From the NCBI GenBank assembly GCA_029204225.1, contig CM055092.1:78996527-79060526 (forward strand): a stretch of DNA of 64,000 nucleotides. Direction: 5' to 3'. Made by a program: the position numbers and the translations under genes. The notes beneath the pieces are model-generated. The model had not been told where the DNA came from. It saw only the letters and a list, made by a program, of their open reading frames with translations, and did no database searches. Position 1 is the stretch's first letter; each line of letters opens with the position of its first letter. Below, piece by piece: positions 13,310 to 24,798 of the stretch. Origin of the DNA: Diphasiastrum complanatum. Taxonomy: Eukaryota; Streptophyta; Lycopodiopsida; Lycopodiales; Lycopodiaceae.

Positions 13310-13610
13310 AAGTTTTCTGATATAAGAAAGACACACATTGCTAATCTTGTGAAGGAAGTGCTTCGAGATCAAATTATAAAGGTTGGCACTACCATGCTAT
13401 GCTCCATCGAAGCCCACTATAATCGACAAATCTCTGGTGGATTTGTCATGCACATGCTCGAGCAAAAAACGATAGTACTTTTCATATTTATTTCTCGAGA
13501 TGGTGGTGTCATTGCTTATTTTATATTTCCAAATGGCAACCAGGTCTCTAGCTTGCTGCACAACGAGTCGTGCACATGTATTAAAATTCATGTATATGTG
13601 CATTTTTGAA
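13310..13610 (+). pseudogene. Unidentified conserved coding block
   Basis: An open frame reads LVKEVLRDQIIKVGTTML and then SIEAHYNRQISGGFVMHMLE, followed by FISRDGG. The minus-strand copy at 25590-25760 keeps IEAHYN and FISRD with stops in between. The protein is not recognised. Conservation across two diverged copies is the only support. Confidence 0.35.
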
Positions 13611-14267
13611 TGATTGATGTTGTCTTGGTGCTAATATTATAATGGAATCAAATTTATAAATTCTAAGGTGGCGAATGGATCTAAGAGTGGTTTGATATAA
13701 GCATAATTGTTATGATGAGCAGTTTTTGGAGCCCATGGGTATTCGAAAATTGTCCATGGTGGCTTGATTTCCTACAAGTCAATATCTCATCGAAGAGAAA
13801 GATGATTTTCTATGAGAAAGTCGATCTATGCATATTGAATAAAATCGCTTTTGGTATCATTGTAGTAGTTAAAATTTATCTCTTGTAAGTGATATATACC
13901 ATTTGTGGCTATAGACCAAGCATTTGAGATCCACCAAAGATTGCACCCGAAAATCAAACCCCTCGTCTGCATCTATAAATCATTGCATTATGATTGAAAA
14001 TATTTCCCACGAGGTTTGAATATTTATGAGGTGTAATGTGTTCCATTCAAACTTGGTAAGGCTCTTGCAAGGACTGAAGTTGATATTATGGGCAGAGTAA
14101 GCTTGTTGAAAGAGGTGATTGAGCTCTTATGAGAGGGTCCGACAAACCTCCACATTCATGGTGCCTTTATGAAATCACCTTGTGTTGTCGCTACTATTCC
14201 GAATGCCCTTATGGCTAATGGCCTAAAGCCACACACTCCTAAATAGAATGAGCTTCACATAGATCAT

Positions 14268-14783
14268 GTGGAAGGGATTTTTGCATTGGCAAATAGAATT
14301 CTTGCAGATGAGAAATTTCTTGTGCTCATGCATGGCTATTTGAAAAAATATGTTATTGCGACCTGTGTAGCTAAGTATGGTTACAAAAAGTCTCGATACC
14401 AACTCATCAGTTGTAGCATTGCACCGTTCTACTCATTGGATATGGAGGTAACCACTTAATATGGTTTCTTCTCAATGTACTATATAATTAATTCCTTGAT
14501 ATAGCTATAAATTATGGGTTTGATGATTCTAATTTTATTATTAATGCAGGTGCACACTCTACTCATGGCTGCGTATAAAAGAATTGAGACCCTTGGTGGC
14601 CGATATAATATGGAACAGTTTAGAGATAACAAAATAAGCCGGATAAGTCCATTCAAAGACTTTGTTGAAGAACAAGTCGGGAGGGATGAATGGGTGATTG
14701 ACAATAATGAAATTTTTTGGAGAGGTACTTACATTGCTCCATTGTCTAGGTTATCCAAATTTGTACATACAAGTCTTAACTAG
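14268..14783 (+). pseudogene. Unidentified conserved coding block, two exons
   Basis: The first frame (14268-14459) ends at a possible splice junction. A second frame from about 14551 reads VHTLLMAAYKRIETLGGRYN, then SPFKDFVEEQVGRDEW and TYIAPL. The intervening sequence starts GTAACC and ends AATGCAG, a plausible short intron. The second exon is conserved in the fragment at 2200-2400. Function unknown. Confidence 0.35.
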
Positions 14784-14830
14784 TTTGCTTTGGGTTTGTA
14801 TTGAAGGTGAACCACAAAGGAGCAAAGCTT

Positions 14831-15950
14831 TTATGACATACACGGTCTGATTTTTTTACCAACCCTGGTGATGTGCTCGTAAATGTATTGGTGTGCTTCT
14901 ACATGTTGCTTCCTCCCTAAGTAGACATGCGGTGGGCTTAGAGGCTGAAACCAATTTGCACAATCAAGTTTTGATTCCTAAATTCAAAAAATCCTAGGTA
15001 GTTGTATGAATGAGCTTAATAATTATAATAGCATGCATTGTGTAAGTTATATCAAGGATGAGATACATATATGTGTAGGAATTCCAATATATTAGCATAG
15101 CGTGTCTTTTCCTTGGAGTTGCTTGCTATTTAGGTTGATAGCTCACTAAAACTTTATACTTCATTGCAATTTCTTTATTGGACTTAAGCCCAAATTTGCA
15201 AGTTGAACACAATGTAACATTATAAACTTCAGTTTATAAGTTGTGCATACATAGTTTGAGCCCTCAGTTAACCAATAAGTCTTTTAAAACCGAGTAAATA
15301 TAATTATAATAAGGTCACAACTTGGACTTATATACGCAGGACATAGTGTTGAAACAATTGCTTATGAAATATGCTTCTGTGACCTCTGCACCAACCATGT
15401 GATTCAAACAATTAGAAAAAAGCTTGTATACTTTCTACTATGTACTTAAAGTTTTGTATGCTATTTTTAATGTCCAATTATGTGATGCATATTCTCATTG
15501 GTTTCTCATAATGGAAATAACTTATATGAAGTCGTAATAGAAACACTATTTAGAACTATACAATAGTATGCAAAATATTAGACTCATATCTCTTCTTATA
15601 TAAAAGAGAGAGATATAGAAACACCAATGTTAGATTTTGGAAGACATGATTGGATATTTTTTGTAGTTGAGTCATTGGAAAAAGCAAACTGGAGAAACTA
15701 GATTCATCTTATCACCTAGTTGAAGACAATTTGGATGTATCACGATATTAAATCTTTTTAACCGAAATCTCTTAATATTATCACTACATTAATACATGTA
15801 TCACACAATGATAATAGACATAATTATAAAAGCCACATCCGTATCTTTTTACTGAATTGAAATTACATCTACATAACACAATTACTCTAAATAAAAAATA
15901 GGGCAATCTTTAAAAACTTGTTGGAATTCAAAGAGTAGAATAGTGCAACG
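14831..15950. other. AT-rich intergenic or decayed repeat sequence
   Basis: No open frame of note and no repeat structure was recognised across this stretch. Confidence 0.5.
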
Positions 15951-15954
15951 CTAC

Positions 15955-16225
15955 AATGGATGAGCTGGTATCGAGACTCTTCATGATCGTACTTCGATGC
16001 ACACATCACCATGACACATTTTTTTACATAGTTATGCATGAGCACAAGAAATTTCTATAAGAACTCTACCTGCCAATGCAAACGTTTTTCCATCTGATCT
16101 ATATGAAGCTCATGTCAATTAGGAGTGTGTAGTTTTAGACCACTAACCATGAGCTTGTTCGAAATACTAACACAACACAAGGTGACACACATCTCATAGA
16201 GACGCCATAGGCTTATTATACAACT
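15955..16225 (-). repeat. Repeat family copy 3 (fragment)
   Basis: The minus strand aligns with 14160-14350 on the plus strand, for example ACACACTCCTAA, ATGAGCTTCA, TTGCATTGGCA and AATTTCTTGTGCTCATGCAT in the same order. It is truncated on both sides and lies just downstream, on the same strand, of the TNP2-like fragment. Confidence 0.5.
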
Positions 16226-16361
16226 ACACATATGTGTGTTTTGCCACGCGACGCCATGAAATGAATTTTTATAATATAAAATAAAAGATCATTTAGCCAA
16301 CTAAAACATTTGACTTGAACAACACATCTATTAAATTCTTTAAAAAAAATCTCAATCTTAT

Positions 16362-16898
16362 TTACCCAAATAAGGATGTAACACTTGCATCACTCCATTT
16401 ATATTTTGCTTGGAGGTTCAATATAAGCAACAAAGCGGCCAAACGAGATGTCTTTGCACCAAGATATATTGGTATGTTTGATTCTTCTCTCAATTTTTTT
16501 TCCTCGATACTAATAAATGATTCACTATCATGTTCAGTGCGTTCTTCCACATCATGATGTTCATAGACGTTATTTATCAAGTTGTTCATGATTTCAACTT
16601 CATCTTGAATGCAAAAATCATTCTCAGCACTTGATCTTGATTTTGAAGAAGAAAAAGAAGAAGATCGAGGCTGATTTGCTTTGGCACGTTGTTGTTCATC
16701 TATTTTTATCATGACTCTCAATCCCATACGCTCACGACATGATAGTTGATTTATGTGCGACCCATCGTATGCCAATCTTGTTTTGGATATGGAGTGACTG
16801 TTGTCATCATCACTAGAGCTAGATGACAATTCATAGTCCTTCAAACATGAGAAAAAAAAAATTAAAACTAAAATTAAGGCATGCAAATCAAACACCAT
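16362..16898 (-). pseudogene. En/Spm (CACTA) TNP2-like transposase N-terminal fragment
   Basis: A 178-codon frame ends with NIPIYLGAKTSRLAALLLIL followed by NLQAKYKWSDASVTSLF. Plant TNP2-type transposases have the equivalent block (P-LYPG-C...SRL...LLxLKAKYGWSxxS) just before their catalytic region. The upstream part has a zinc-binding-poor, serine-rich stretch and the acidic YEHHDVEERTEHDSESF. The frame stops where catalytic-domain sequence should follow, and no DDE core is readable downstream, so this is a truncated remnant. The first residues after M16898 may be intron. Confidence 0.55.
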
Positions 16899-16997
16899 AT
16901 CTTAAATTAAGGCATGCAATATGAAATATAAAAAAAACAATTAATTTACATTCAACATAACTTGCTCTCACTAAATAGATAAAATGTATTTTGATAT

Positions 16998-17906
16998 TCA
17001 CAAGGTACATGCTTGAGTTTGGCTCAAAGCCTTTTGTACACAACTTGGAAGAGGGCGATTGAAACTATATTTAATAAATAGCTCTTCACCACATTTAATG
17101 GGCCTTATCACACATACCATTACGTATGTAATTTTTGAGTTCCTAGAAAAGTATTTTTCCTTTCCATTGGTGCGTTCCTCGAAATCACAATTAGTTAATG
17201 ATGGGTGCCCAATGGAACTATTTATATATGCAGCAATATTGCCATATGGTGATATCGTGGAATGAATAGAATAAATAGTAAAATTTGTGTGAGATGTTGT
17301 GGGATGGATAGAATCAATGTGAGGTGTCATGGGATGGATAGAATCGATGTGAGGTGTCATGAGATAGATAAAATCGATGTGTGGTGACATCGTGGAATGA
17401 ATAGAATCCATAGTAAAATTTGTGTGAGGTGTTGTGGGATAGATAGAATCCATGTGAGGTGTCGTGGGATGAATAGAATCTATGTGTGGTGATATCGTGG
17501 GATGAATAGATTCCATGAAAAGATCTATGTGAGGTGTGGTGGAGTGAGTGACGTGCGAAATGGAAAGATGCATAACTTCCACATCATGAGGTGTGTAATG
17601 ACTAGTGACATCATTATGATCATCAACAAGATCTTCGTCTAATGCCAAAGATAATCCAAAATCGATATTCCTTATCTTGTTGATAAGATTGTCAATCGAC
17701 ATGTTATAAGAGATTGACACCAATGTATTATTCTGCAAGAGTGAAACATTACACAAGCATTAGTTTTATTTTTTGTCAAAAAAATTATAAATATGTGTAT
17801 GATAAAAACAGTACTAAATAGTCAAAATGTACCTCCAAATCCACATCGGGATCCTCAATGTGCTTTCCAAACTTCCACAAATGTTGCGCCACTATTTGTC
17901 TTTCTC
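16998..17906 (-). pseudogene. SET-domain-like exons with 10-residue tandem repeat
   Basis: Two exons are visible on the minus strand. Exon a (about 17906-17833) reads QIVAQHLWKFGKHIEDPDVD and ends at GAG|GTACAT. Exon b (17732-16998) follows TTGCAG in phase 0. Exon b contains a run of HIDSIHPTTP-type repeats. It then has AAYINSSIGHPSLTNCDFEE and VIRPIKCGEELFIKYSF, matching the C-terminal half of a SET methyltransferase domain (N-H/S...NCxF and GEELxxxY). The N-terminal SET half and post-SET cysteines are not seen. It lies immediately upstream of the TNP2-like fragment on the same strand, so it may be host sequence captured by a CACTA-like element. Confidence 0.45.
17255..17545 (-). repeat. 30-bp coding minisatellite
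   Basis: About eight imperfect 30-bp units (core GGGATGGATAGAATCGATGT) lie head to tail and keep one frame on the minus strand, giving HIDSIHPMTP-like decapeptides. Unit length in multiples of three and the absence of stops suggest that it expanded while translated. Confidence 0.7.
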
Positions 17907-18640
17907 GAATTTTCAATCATTTGCATTGTTGGCACTTGCAATATATCTTTTCATTGTACCTCTGTTGATACTAATTTCATTTTACAATTACAAAAATAAT
18001 TAGCTTAATGTTACAAGCTAATTTATATGTGTATAAATACAATCCTAAGTTTTAAACAAAAAATTATATAGTACCTGCTATTTAGGTCAAGGCTGGGGAC
18101 CAGAACTTGATGACGATGATGTTCCACTAAGTCTTTGCTCAAGCATTTGTGCTCTTTTTTGTGATTTCATTTTATAATAATATTGCATCTTCTTAAATTT
18201 TCGCTATCTTGTGGAGGCGTCAAGCTTTAAACAATCGTAGAAAAAAAACAAAAAAGTTATATCCAACACACAATGCTACAAATCCAAATGTTAAGTACAT
18301 AATATCTATTGTACATTTAATAAATATACCTGTTTCGAGATATTTCCTCAATAGAAAACATATTCGCTAATGAACGATTAAATTTTATCTGCAATTTTTT
18401 AACAAAAATGTTAATGATATTGACAAAATACACTTGTCAAAATATACAGTTAAAATTGATATGTACACACAAATTTAACAAGATCCACGAATATCTTTAT
18501 CACTAAAACATTTAGATACCTTACCAATGTAAAGTTGCTTGAACGAATATGGCATTGTCTAATTCATGAAGAAAAGAAGCAGATTCAAGCAAACTATGAA
18601 ATAGAAGTTTGATTTCTTTTAACTATTTAGGAAACTAAGC
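17907..18640 (-). other. Possible further exon; otherwise AT-rich
   Basis: Around 18085-18220 the minus strand reads KFKKMQYYYKMKSQKRAQML followed by EQRLSGTSSSSSSGPQP, a basic then serine-rich segment with a stop. It could be part of the SET-like/TNP2-like unit next to it. Nothing else is recognisable. Confidence 0.3.
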
Positions 18641-19330
18641 CGTAATTAATACATATTTTTCATTTTTCATTAAAATCTTCAAAATATCGAGTTTGAAAAA
18701 ATCAAGTAACTTGAATTTGATACTTACATGTGAAACAACTCTATTTTGGTCCCTATCGCTTGACATAGCCCATTGAATAATCATAATTAATCAACATCAC
18801 ATGAGATAGCTCAAACAGCTTGATGTCTATCACTGTAAAACGTCTCATTTTGGCACTTCTCACCTGAAGCTCCTCATAGAGTGATCAACTTTGAGGGATT
18901 TCATCCAAATAGATTAAATTTGTTGCCTATCGTTTGGGAATGCCAAAATTTGCTGTCCAATGTGTAATTTTTTTTTCTTATCACCCAATATGGCTCATCA
19001 AGTTATTAGACTCAACTAGTTTCAAATCTAATATATTTTGTTGCACCAGTTATTGTTGACATTTGATTCCTATCATATCAGATAGCTCAAATTTGCTATC
19101 TACCATTAAAGATAGTCGTATTTTTGGCCTTTATCACTCGAGATTGTCTATTGAGTGACGAAACCAATAGAATAGTGACTTCGAGACATTGAAATAGCTT
19201 GAATTTGGTACCTATCACTTGGAATAGCTCAAATTCGATGACTAACGTGTGATTTTGATGCTGATCACTCGACATGGCTGATCAAGAGATTAGACTCAAC
19301 TAGTTTTGAATCTACTATGAATGAGATCTA
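18640..19330. repeat. Degenerate satellite-like array, left part
   Basis: Short phrases such as CTATCACTTGAGATAGCTCA, TTTGATGTCTATCAC and GACATGGCTCATCAAGTTAT recur every few dozen bases in diverged form. Longer blocks recur at about 283 bp (for example near 18990 and 19273). The same vocabulary resumes at 20000-20830, beyond a Copia fragment. Confidence 0.55.
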
Positions 19331-19429
19331 ATGACTTAGAAGATCTAGTAGAAGAGTTAGCAAATGGTTGTTTGCGAGCCTTTGAGAATAGCCTCATTTG
19401 CTTAAATCTGTTTACAATGCAAGTATCAT

Positions 19430-19985
19430 AATAGAGCAAACACCTTCCTTAAAATGAACATCTAAACCACTATCCATTAGTTGCCCAACACCAAGCAAGC
19501 TCCTAATAAGATTAGAAACATAGAGTACATTTTCTATATCCAATATTTTAGAGGATCCAAGACTTAAAGAGATTGTTCCCACTCAATCTATTCTACATTC
19601 TTAATCACTTGCTGTTAGAATAGAGTTTTTACAACCTAAAAAAGATACACAAGTTGAGAAGAATTTCTTTTGGAATGTCATGTGGGAACTAGCCCCACTC
19701 TCAATCCACCATGTGTCATTGGAGTAGCTCTTGCTTGTTGGTGTAGATGCCATCAAGGATGAATCAATTTCATCCTCATAATCCTCAATGGTAAGGTTGT
19801 CTTGCTTACTCTCATCTTGTGCATTCTTCTTTTTGTAGCACTGGGATGCAAAGTGCCTTCCACAAAAGAAGCACTTTTGTTTGGCTTTGTCTTTCTTCTT
19901 TCCTTTAGAGCTTGATTCTTGATCATCATCACTTTTGCCATGCTTTGGATCTTTTTCTTGGACTTCCATCATGTAGTACATTTAG
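19430..19985 (-). pseudogene. Copia gag-protease fragment
   Basis: The minus strand encodes the end of Copia gag, a shortened zinc knuckle (CFFCGRHFASQC, two residues fewer than CX2CX4HX4C) and a protease site WWIESGASSHM. In the protease site the catalytic DSG is changed to ESG. After a stop near 19601, similarity continues to about 19430 (ENVLYVSNLIRSLLGVGQLM). No LTRs accompany it. It sits between the two halves of the degenerate array, consistent with insertion into it followed by loss of most of the element. Confidence 0.75.
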
Positions 19986-19999
19986 ATTGATTGTTTTTT

Positions 20000-20830
20000 A
20001 TCGCTTATCAATGGAATTGACCCCTATCATGCGATATAGCTCAAAATTATTGTCTATCACTTGAGATAAGGCATTGAGTAATCAAGTTAGAGTAATTTCG
20101 AGTTTATGACATTCATGTAACTTTGAATGTTGTGCTTACATTTGAGACAACTCAATTTTGGTCCTAATTACTCATCATTGTTCTTTGATTGATCATAATT
20201 GACCAACATCACATCAAATAGCTTAATCTGGTGTCTATCAATGTAAATAGCCCCATTTTGGTATCTCTATCACTCGAGAAAGTCAAAATTTGCTACCTAA
20301 CATATGATTTTGTTGCTTATTACTTGACATGGCTCTATCAAGTTACTAGACTCAACAAGTAATATATTAAGACAACTCAAGTTCAACCCTTGTCGAACCC
20401 CTATTACACGCGATAACTTAAATTTTATGTCTATGCGTGGTTTTGTTGCTTATCACCCGACACGGCTCATCAAGTGATCAGACCCAACCAATCCCAAGTC
20501 TAGTATACTAGATAGCTCAAGCTTGACCCATTGTCAACGAAATTGACTCATATCACATGAGATAACTAAAATTTGATGTGTATATTTTGGAATAGCTCAC
20601 TTTTGGTGCATATCACTAAAGGTTTCTCATAAAGTGACCAAATTTGAGAAATTGTGTGCTCATGAAATAGATTAAAGTCGATTCCCATCACTTTAGATAG
20701 TTCAAATCTAATGTCCAATACAAGATCTTGGTCCTTATCACTTGACATAGAAGATCGAGTGACTGAACTTGGTCAATCTATGATTTGGAACAATCAATTT
20801 TGGCCCCTGATAGATTGAATCTAGTCCTTG
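20000..20830. repeat. Degenerate satellite-like array, right part
   Basis: It uses the same recurring phrases as 18640-19330 (GATAGCTCAAATTT, CTATCACTTGA, GACACGGCTCATCAAG, AGACTCAAC), heavily diverged. There is no coding potential. Confidence 0.55.
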
Positions 20831-21440
20831 GGCAGGATGATTAGTCTGCTACTTGGAAGGACAAGAGAGCAATAGTTTTATTTTAAGAAGATATTACGGC
20901 AACAGAGATCTAATATAGGAGCATGAGCACTTCAACAGATGGACATTGCAAATGCTCAATTTTTCCTTGTCCCCCATTACCATCTCAAGAAAAACCCATA
21001 TTATGCTCTCAATTATCATCTGAAATCAAATTCGACTGTGATACAATCAATTAGTCCTGGCGATCCTCTTAGCATTGCTGGTAGCACCTCTACACAAGAC
21101 CACAGCCAAAGATTTCACAAACAAAGATGTTTGATCCATTCCTCAATGCTAGCAATCATCTAACAACGTCCCCCGAGTTATTTCCTTTCCATCCACTCAA
21201 CATAAAGTCCAAAAACACCCCACCACATTCCCTTGCGCTCTTGTCAATTGCTCCCATCTCCATCCATCAACAATCGACCCTTCACGAAAAAAACCCACCT
21301 TCAATCCCTCCTCGGATTCCACCCACATAGATTTCAGATCTCTTCTATCCTTAATCTTCCTTCAACTGGCTTTAACCGCACAGCACACAACCATGTTTCT
21401 CGAAATCTATTAGCTCATTGGTACCATACTTCATGGAAGT
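20831..21440. other. No recognised gene
   Basis: A few 65-75-codon plus-strand frames occur (for example 20939-21163) with no family resemblance. Confidence 0.45.
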
Positions 21441-21447
21441 AGTAGTA

Positions 21448-21590
21448 TATCTAGTGTCCCTCAGTGTATTACAAAGAAGAAAAAGGAAGATTGCGCCCAG
21501 CTTAACACATGTTTTTTTATTTAAAAAAAAACGTTCCGACCCAGTACGTTCTGATCCAAAAGGGTCGGAACGGGTTTCTAAGGGACACAT
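21448..21590. repeat. Small inverted-repeat element with strong hairpin
   Basis: GTGTCCCT near 21454 is mirrored by AGGGACAC at about 21580-21587. Inside lies a perfect 11-bp stem, CGTTCCGACCC (21532-21542) and GGGTCGGAACG (21562-21572), with a 19-nt loop. The size of about 140 bp suits a MITE, but no clear target duplication is visible. Confidence 0.4.
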
Positions 21591-22030
21591 ATATAACAAA
21601 TTAATTAATACTTTATAAACTAAATAATGTCTACAACTTATATGCGACATCAAATCACATATTTACATTTGCCATTTTTTATAAATCAAATACATGGTCA
21701 TTTTGTATCAACCATATCAAATCATCTACTTGTCTTATATCAAATCAAAATATAATTAATACTCATTTGTCCTTTTTAAAAAATCATCAAAATTTTCAAA
21801 AAAACATGGTCCTCTTGTATCCAAAATATGTCATATCAATCACATGCTTTTGTCCTTAAAAATTCATGCTTAAAAATATGTCATATCACCCACATGCTTT
21901 TGTCCTCAAAAAAATTTATAAAATAAGAGTCAAATCACTTTTTTAGTTCCATAATTTGTCTTTTTGACAAACCACTCGCTATATGACACCTTCCAAGCCG
22001 TAATCACGTATTTCTAGGCAAAAAAAATTG

Positions 22031-22076
22031 CGTGGCACTGCCACGCGTGGCAAAAAAATGCGTGGCAGAGCCACGC
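22031..22076. repeat. Left cluster of CGTGGC/GCCACG subterminal palindromes
   Basis: Five CGTGGC or GCCACG hexamers occur in 46 bp, including CGTGGCACTGCCACG. They lie about 560 bp upstream of the TNPA-like start codon. The same motif is clustered downstream of the gene at 24799-24995. Confidence 0.6.
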
Positions 22077-22207
22077 AACACTTGAAATCTGAAAACTGTA
22101 TATAAATGCCCTCATTCAATATTTCTCCATGCTTTCTTGTGGATTTCTTGAGGCTCACTATCACACTCAAGCTCTTACACTCACTCTCAAGCTTTTAATC
22201 TCTCATT

Positions 22208-22560
<353 letters not shown>

Positions 22561-22634
22561 TACACATTTTCATTTTTCACATTTGATACCTTTCCAAGTT
22601 CTTTTCACAACTTCATATATTTCTCTCAATAGTC

Positions 22635-23788
22635 ATGTCTACTAGTGGTAGCAGAGCATCAAGGAGGGGGCCAAGATCTTCTTCCAGTGGAAGAGGACAA
22701 GCCTCGAGATCGGATTCCGATCGAGTGCGAGATTTTTATACTATGCTATCTCTCGAGGAAAGGCAAAAGATGAAAGCCCTTTGTCTTTCCGAAGGAGAAT
22801 CCGATCAACAAGATCGTGGATTCGTTTCGACGGAGATGCCATCGGAAGAATCGACGAATATTTTCTATGATCTTGATGAGGACGATTCCATCATCATGGA
22901 CATTAGGGGTAAGGTCGTCATCAATAGATTGCACGACCTTACTCTTAAATACTTTGGTCACGATTTGTTTAACCCTTGGGAGCAACAAGACCAAGGGGAC
23001 AAAGACAAGATACTTGATATATTGTACAGTGAGTTTTCACAACCAAATCAATTTAATGACAAATGGGCGAAGACGAGTATGTGTACGCATATTCGTCATA
23101 AGCGTCAATCATTAAGACGATTATGTAGTAAAGGCAAGAAGAGGCCGAAATGGGGATCTAAAAAAGATTGGGGAAAAGTTGTTTATGAATCCAAGCATCC
23201 TAATCCCGAGTGCTTTAAGCAACAAAGAGAGGCAACAAAATCAAGGCTTAATCTTTTAGGCCAATCTCACCTTGAATTGGGAGGCAAGGCCAATATGCAT
23301 GCCCAATTTGTAAGCAATTCTCTTTTAGCTAATTGCATTTCATATGTTTATTGTTTACCAATAATTTTTTGCTTTTTTCTAATCATCGATTTGTGTTGAT
23401 GTAGGTTGAAGATTATGGGCGTAAGTATACAAATGCCGACTACAATATTGGATATCACCAAGGCTATAGTGCCTTGGTTGATCATCTTGCGGCACAAGGC
23501 GTACATCCAAAGGTAAATTTTTGTTACATAATTTGTATTTCTCTTTTTTTTTATACACAATTTGTATTTCATTTCATTTTTATGACATGTGTTTGGCTAA
23601 TAATAATAAATTTGTTTTGTGAATGTGTATGTAGAGGGCATCCGCTTCTTTTGTGGAAGAAAGTACGGGAGGACACCAAGGGAGAAGAAGGGAATGAAGA
23701 TGAAGAGGACGAAGGCGAAGGCGAAGGCGAAGGCGAAGGACAAGATTGGGCTTCGGACAACGATGAGGGAGAAGATAACGAAGACTAA
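22635..23788 (+). CDS. En/Spm TNPA-like (Plant_transposase-type) protein, three exons
   Basis: Exon 1 (22635-23309, 225 codons) ends before GTAAGC. Exon 2 (23405-23512, 36 codons) has TGTAG and GTAAAT borders. Exon 3 starts at 23635 after GTAG. All junctions are phase 0. The N-terminus is serine/arginine-rich. The region DKWAKTSMCTHIRHKRQSLR, then KKDWGKVVYESKHPN and SRLNLLGQSHLELGG, has the W...R...W...K...R...G...H..G layout of the plant En/Spm transposase-type domain (PF03004) in TNPA-like DNA-binding proteins. In frame, exon 3 ends at a TGA at 23697 after SASFVEESTGGHQG, giving about 281 residues. An acidic EG-repeat frame running to 23788 begins one base out, suggesting a recent frameshift. 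No TNP2 transposase lies beside it. Family call is by pattern only. Confidence 0.5.
23697..23788 (+). pseudogene. Out-of-frame acidic tail of TNPA-like gene
   Basis: After the in-frame TGA, an adjacent frame reads EEGNEDEEDEGEGEGEGEGQ and ends WASDNDEGEDNED before TAA at 23788. A one-base difference in the run AAGGGAGAAGAAGG (near 23680) would join it to the exon 3 frame. The GAAGGC repeats point to an expanding hexanucleotide. Confidence 0.4.
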
Positions 23789-23814
23789 GAAGCCTACTAT
23801 TACTTCTTAGATTT

Positions 23815-24378
23815 GATGTATTTTTAGTATTTGCGAAAGTAAAAAAAAAAGGTATTAGTATCAATGCTCTTTTCATGAATTAGATGCGAATATGTACACT
23901 TTTTTGAATTATGAATATAAAATTTTGTATTTGATCATCTCTATCTCATTATGTATGGAATGATTGTTTATTGTTTATGTTTTTCTATTTCATCTTGTAT
24001 AAATTTGTTGTAAATATATACAAACAATCAATAACAAACAAAAACATCAATTTAAGATGATAAAAACATACCTCATCTATTGTTTGGATGATCTTTAATT
24101 CCTTCTAAAATGCATCTCTTTTTTTCTCTATAAAAGCAAACAATGAAAACCAAATCATTGTTAGATTACAAATCAATCAACAAAATGATAATTGTTAGAA
24201 TACAAATCAAAAAATCATTGTTAAATTAAAAATCATTAATCATTGTTACATCAATCTCACCATGTTGAAAATACTAGGAAAATGCACTTTATGATTCAAA
24301 TGTAATCTACCAAAATTTAGAATGCATAATATACCTCATGAATAAACAATGAAAAATTAACAAACAAAACTATCTCAC

Positions 24379-24380
<2 letters not shown>
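23815..24380. other. AT-rich 3' flank of TNPA-like gene
   Basis: It holds the presumed 3' untranslated region, with several AATAAA-like motifs, and the first of three related repeat units (from about 24060). No other gene is visible. Confidence 0.4.
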
Positions 24381-24452
<72 letters not shown>

Positions 24453-24620
24453 AGCTTTTCTTCAAAATTTAAAATGCCTAACATACCTTATGCATTTGTT
24501 TGGATTGTCTCCTTTCCTTCAAAATTGCATAGCCTTTTTCTACAAAAGCCAACAATGAACAATCATTCACTAACCAACCAATAAACAAATCAATAAACAA
24601 TGAAAAACTAACAAACAAAA

Positions 24621-24694
<74 letters not shown>

Positions 24695-24715
24695 AAAGCT
24701 TTTCTTTCAAAAGCT
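24060..24715. repeat. Diverged repeat units, two ending in long CT tracts
   Basis: Phrases such as AACATACCTCAT, TTGTTTGGATGATC, AAAATGCAT and AAGCAAACAATGAA recur near 24060, 24310 and 24478. ACAAACAAAACTATCTC followed by a long CT run and CAAAGCTTTTCTT occurs at 24360-24470 and again at 24608-24705. The CT tracts are 24381-24449 and 24622-24691. Confidence 0.65.
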
Positions 24716-24798
24716 TCTCTTCACGAAATCTATTTGCAAATGGAATCGAGGCCCCCACCTTTTCCATTTCGCGGGTTTTTTTTTTGTTAAAATATTTT

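Larger units (their letters stand above)
10850..14830 (+). repeat. Decayed DNA-transposon-like coding repeat, copy 1
   Basis: Successive blocks of this region recur elsewhere in the window. 11040-12420 matches the minus strand at 28955-29590. 13290-13975 matches the minus strand at 25155-25960. 14160-14350 matches the minus strand at 15990-16215. 14635-14830 matches the minus strand at 2205-2390. A splice acceptor (TTTTGCAG at about 10872-10879) precedes a frame with EIGIIAEGEIIHASS, KLPVPNEIAEMF and LSDAIGSIIA. That resembles the DUF8039-type domain of plant CACTA-like elements. Later frames contain stops. Family assignment is tentative and no termini were found. Confidence 0.5.
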
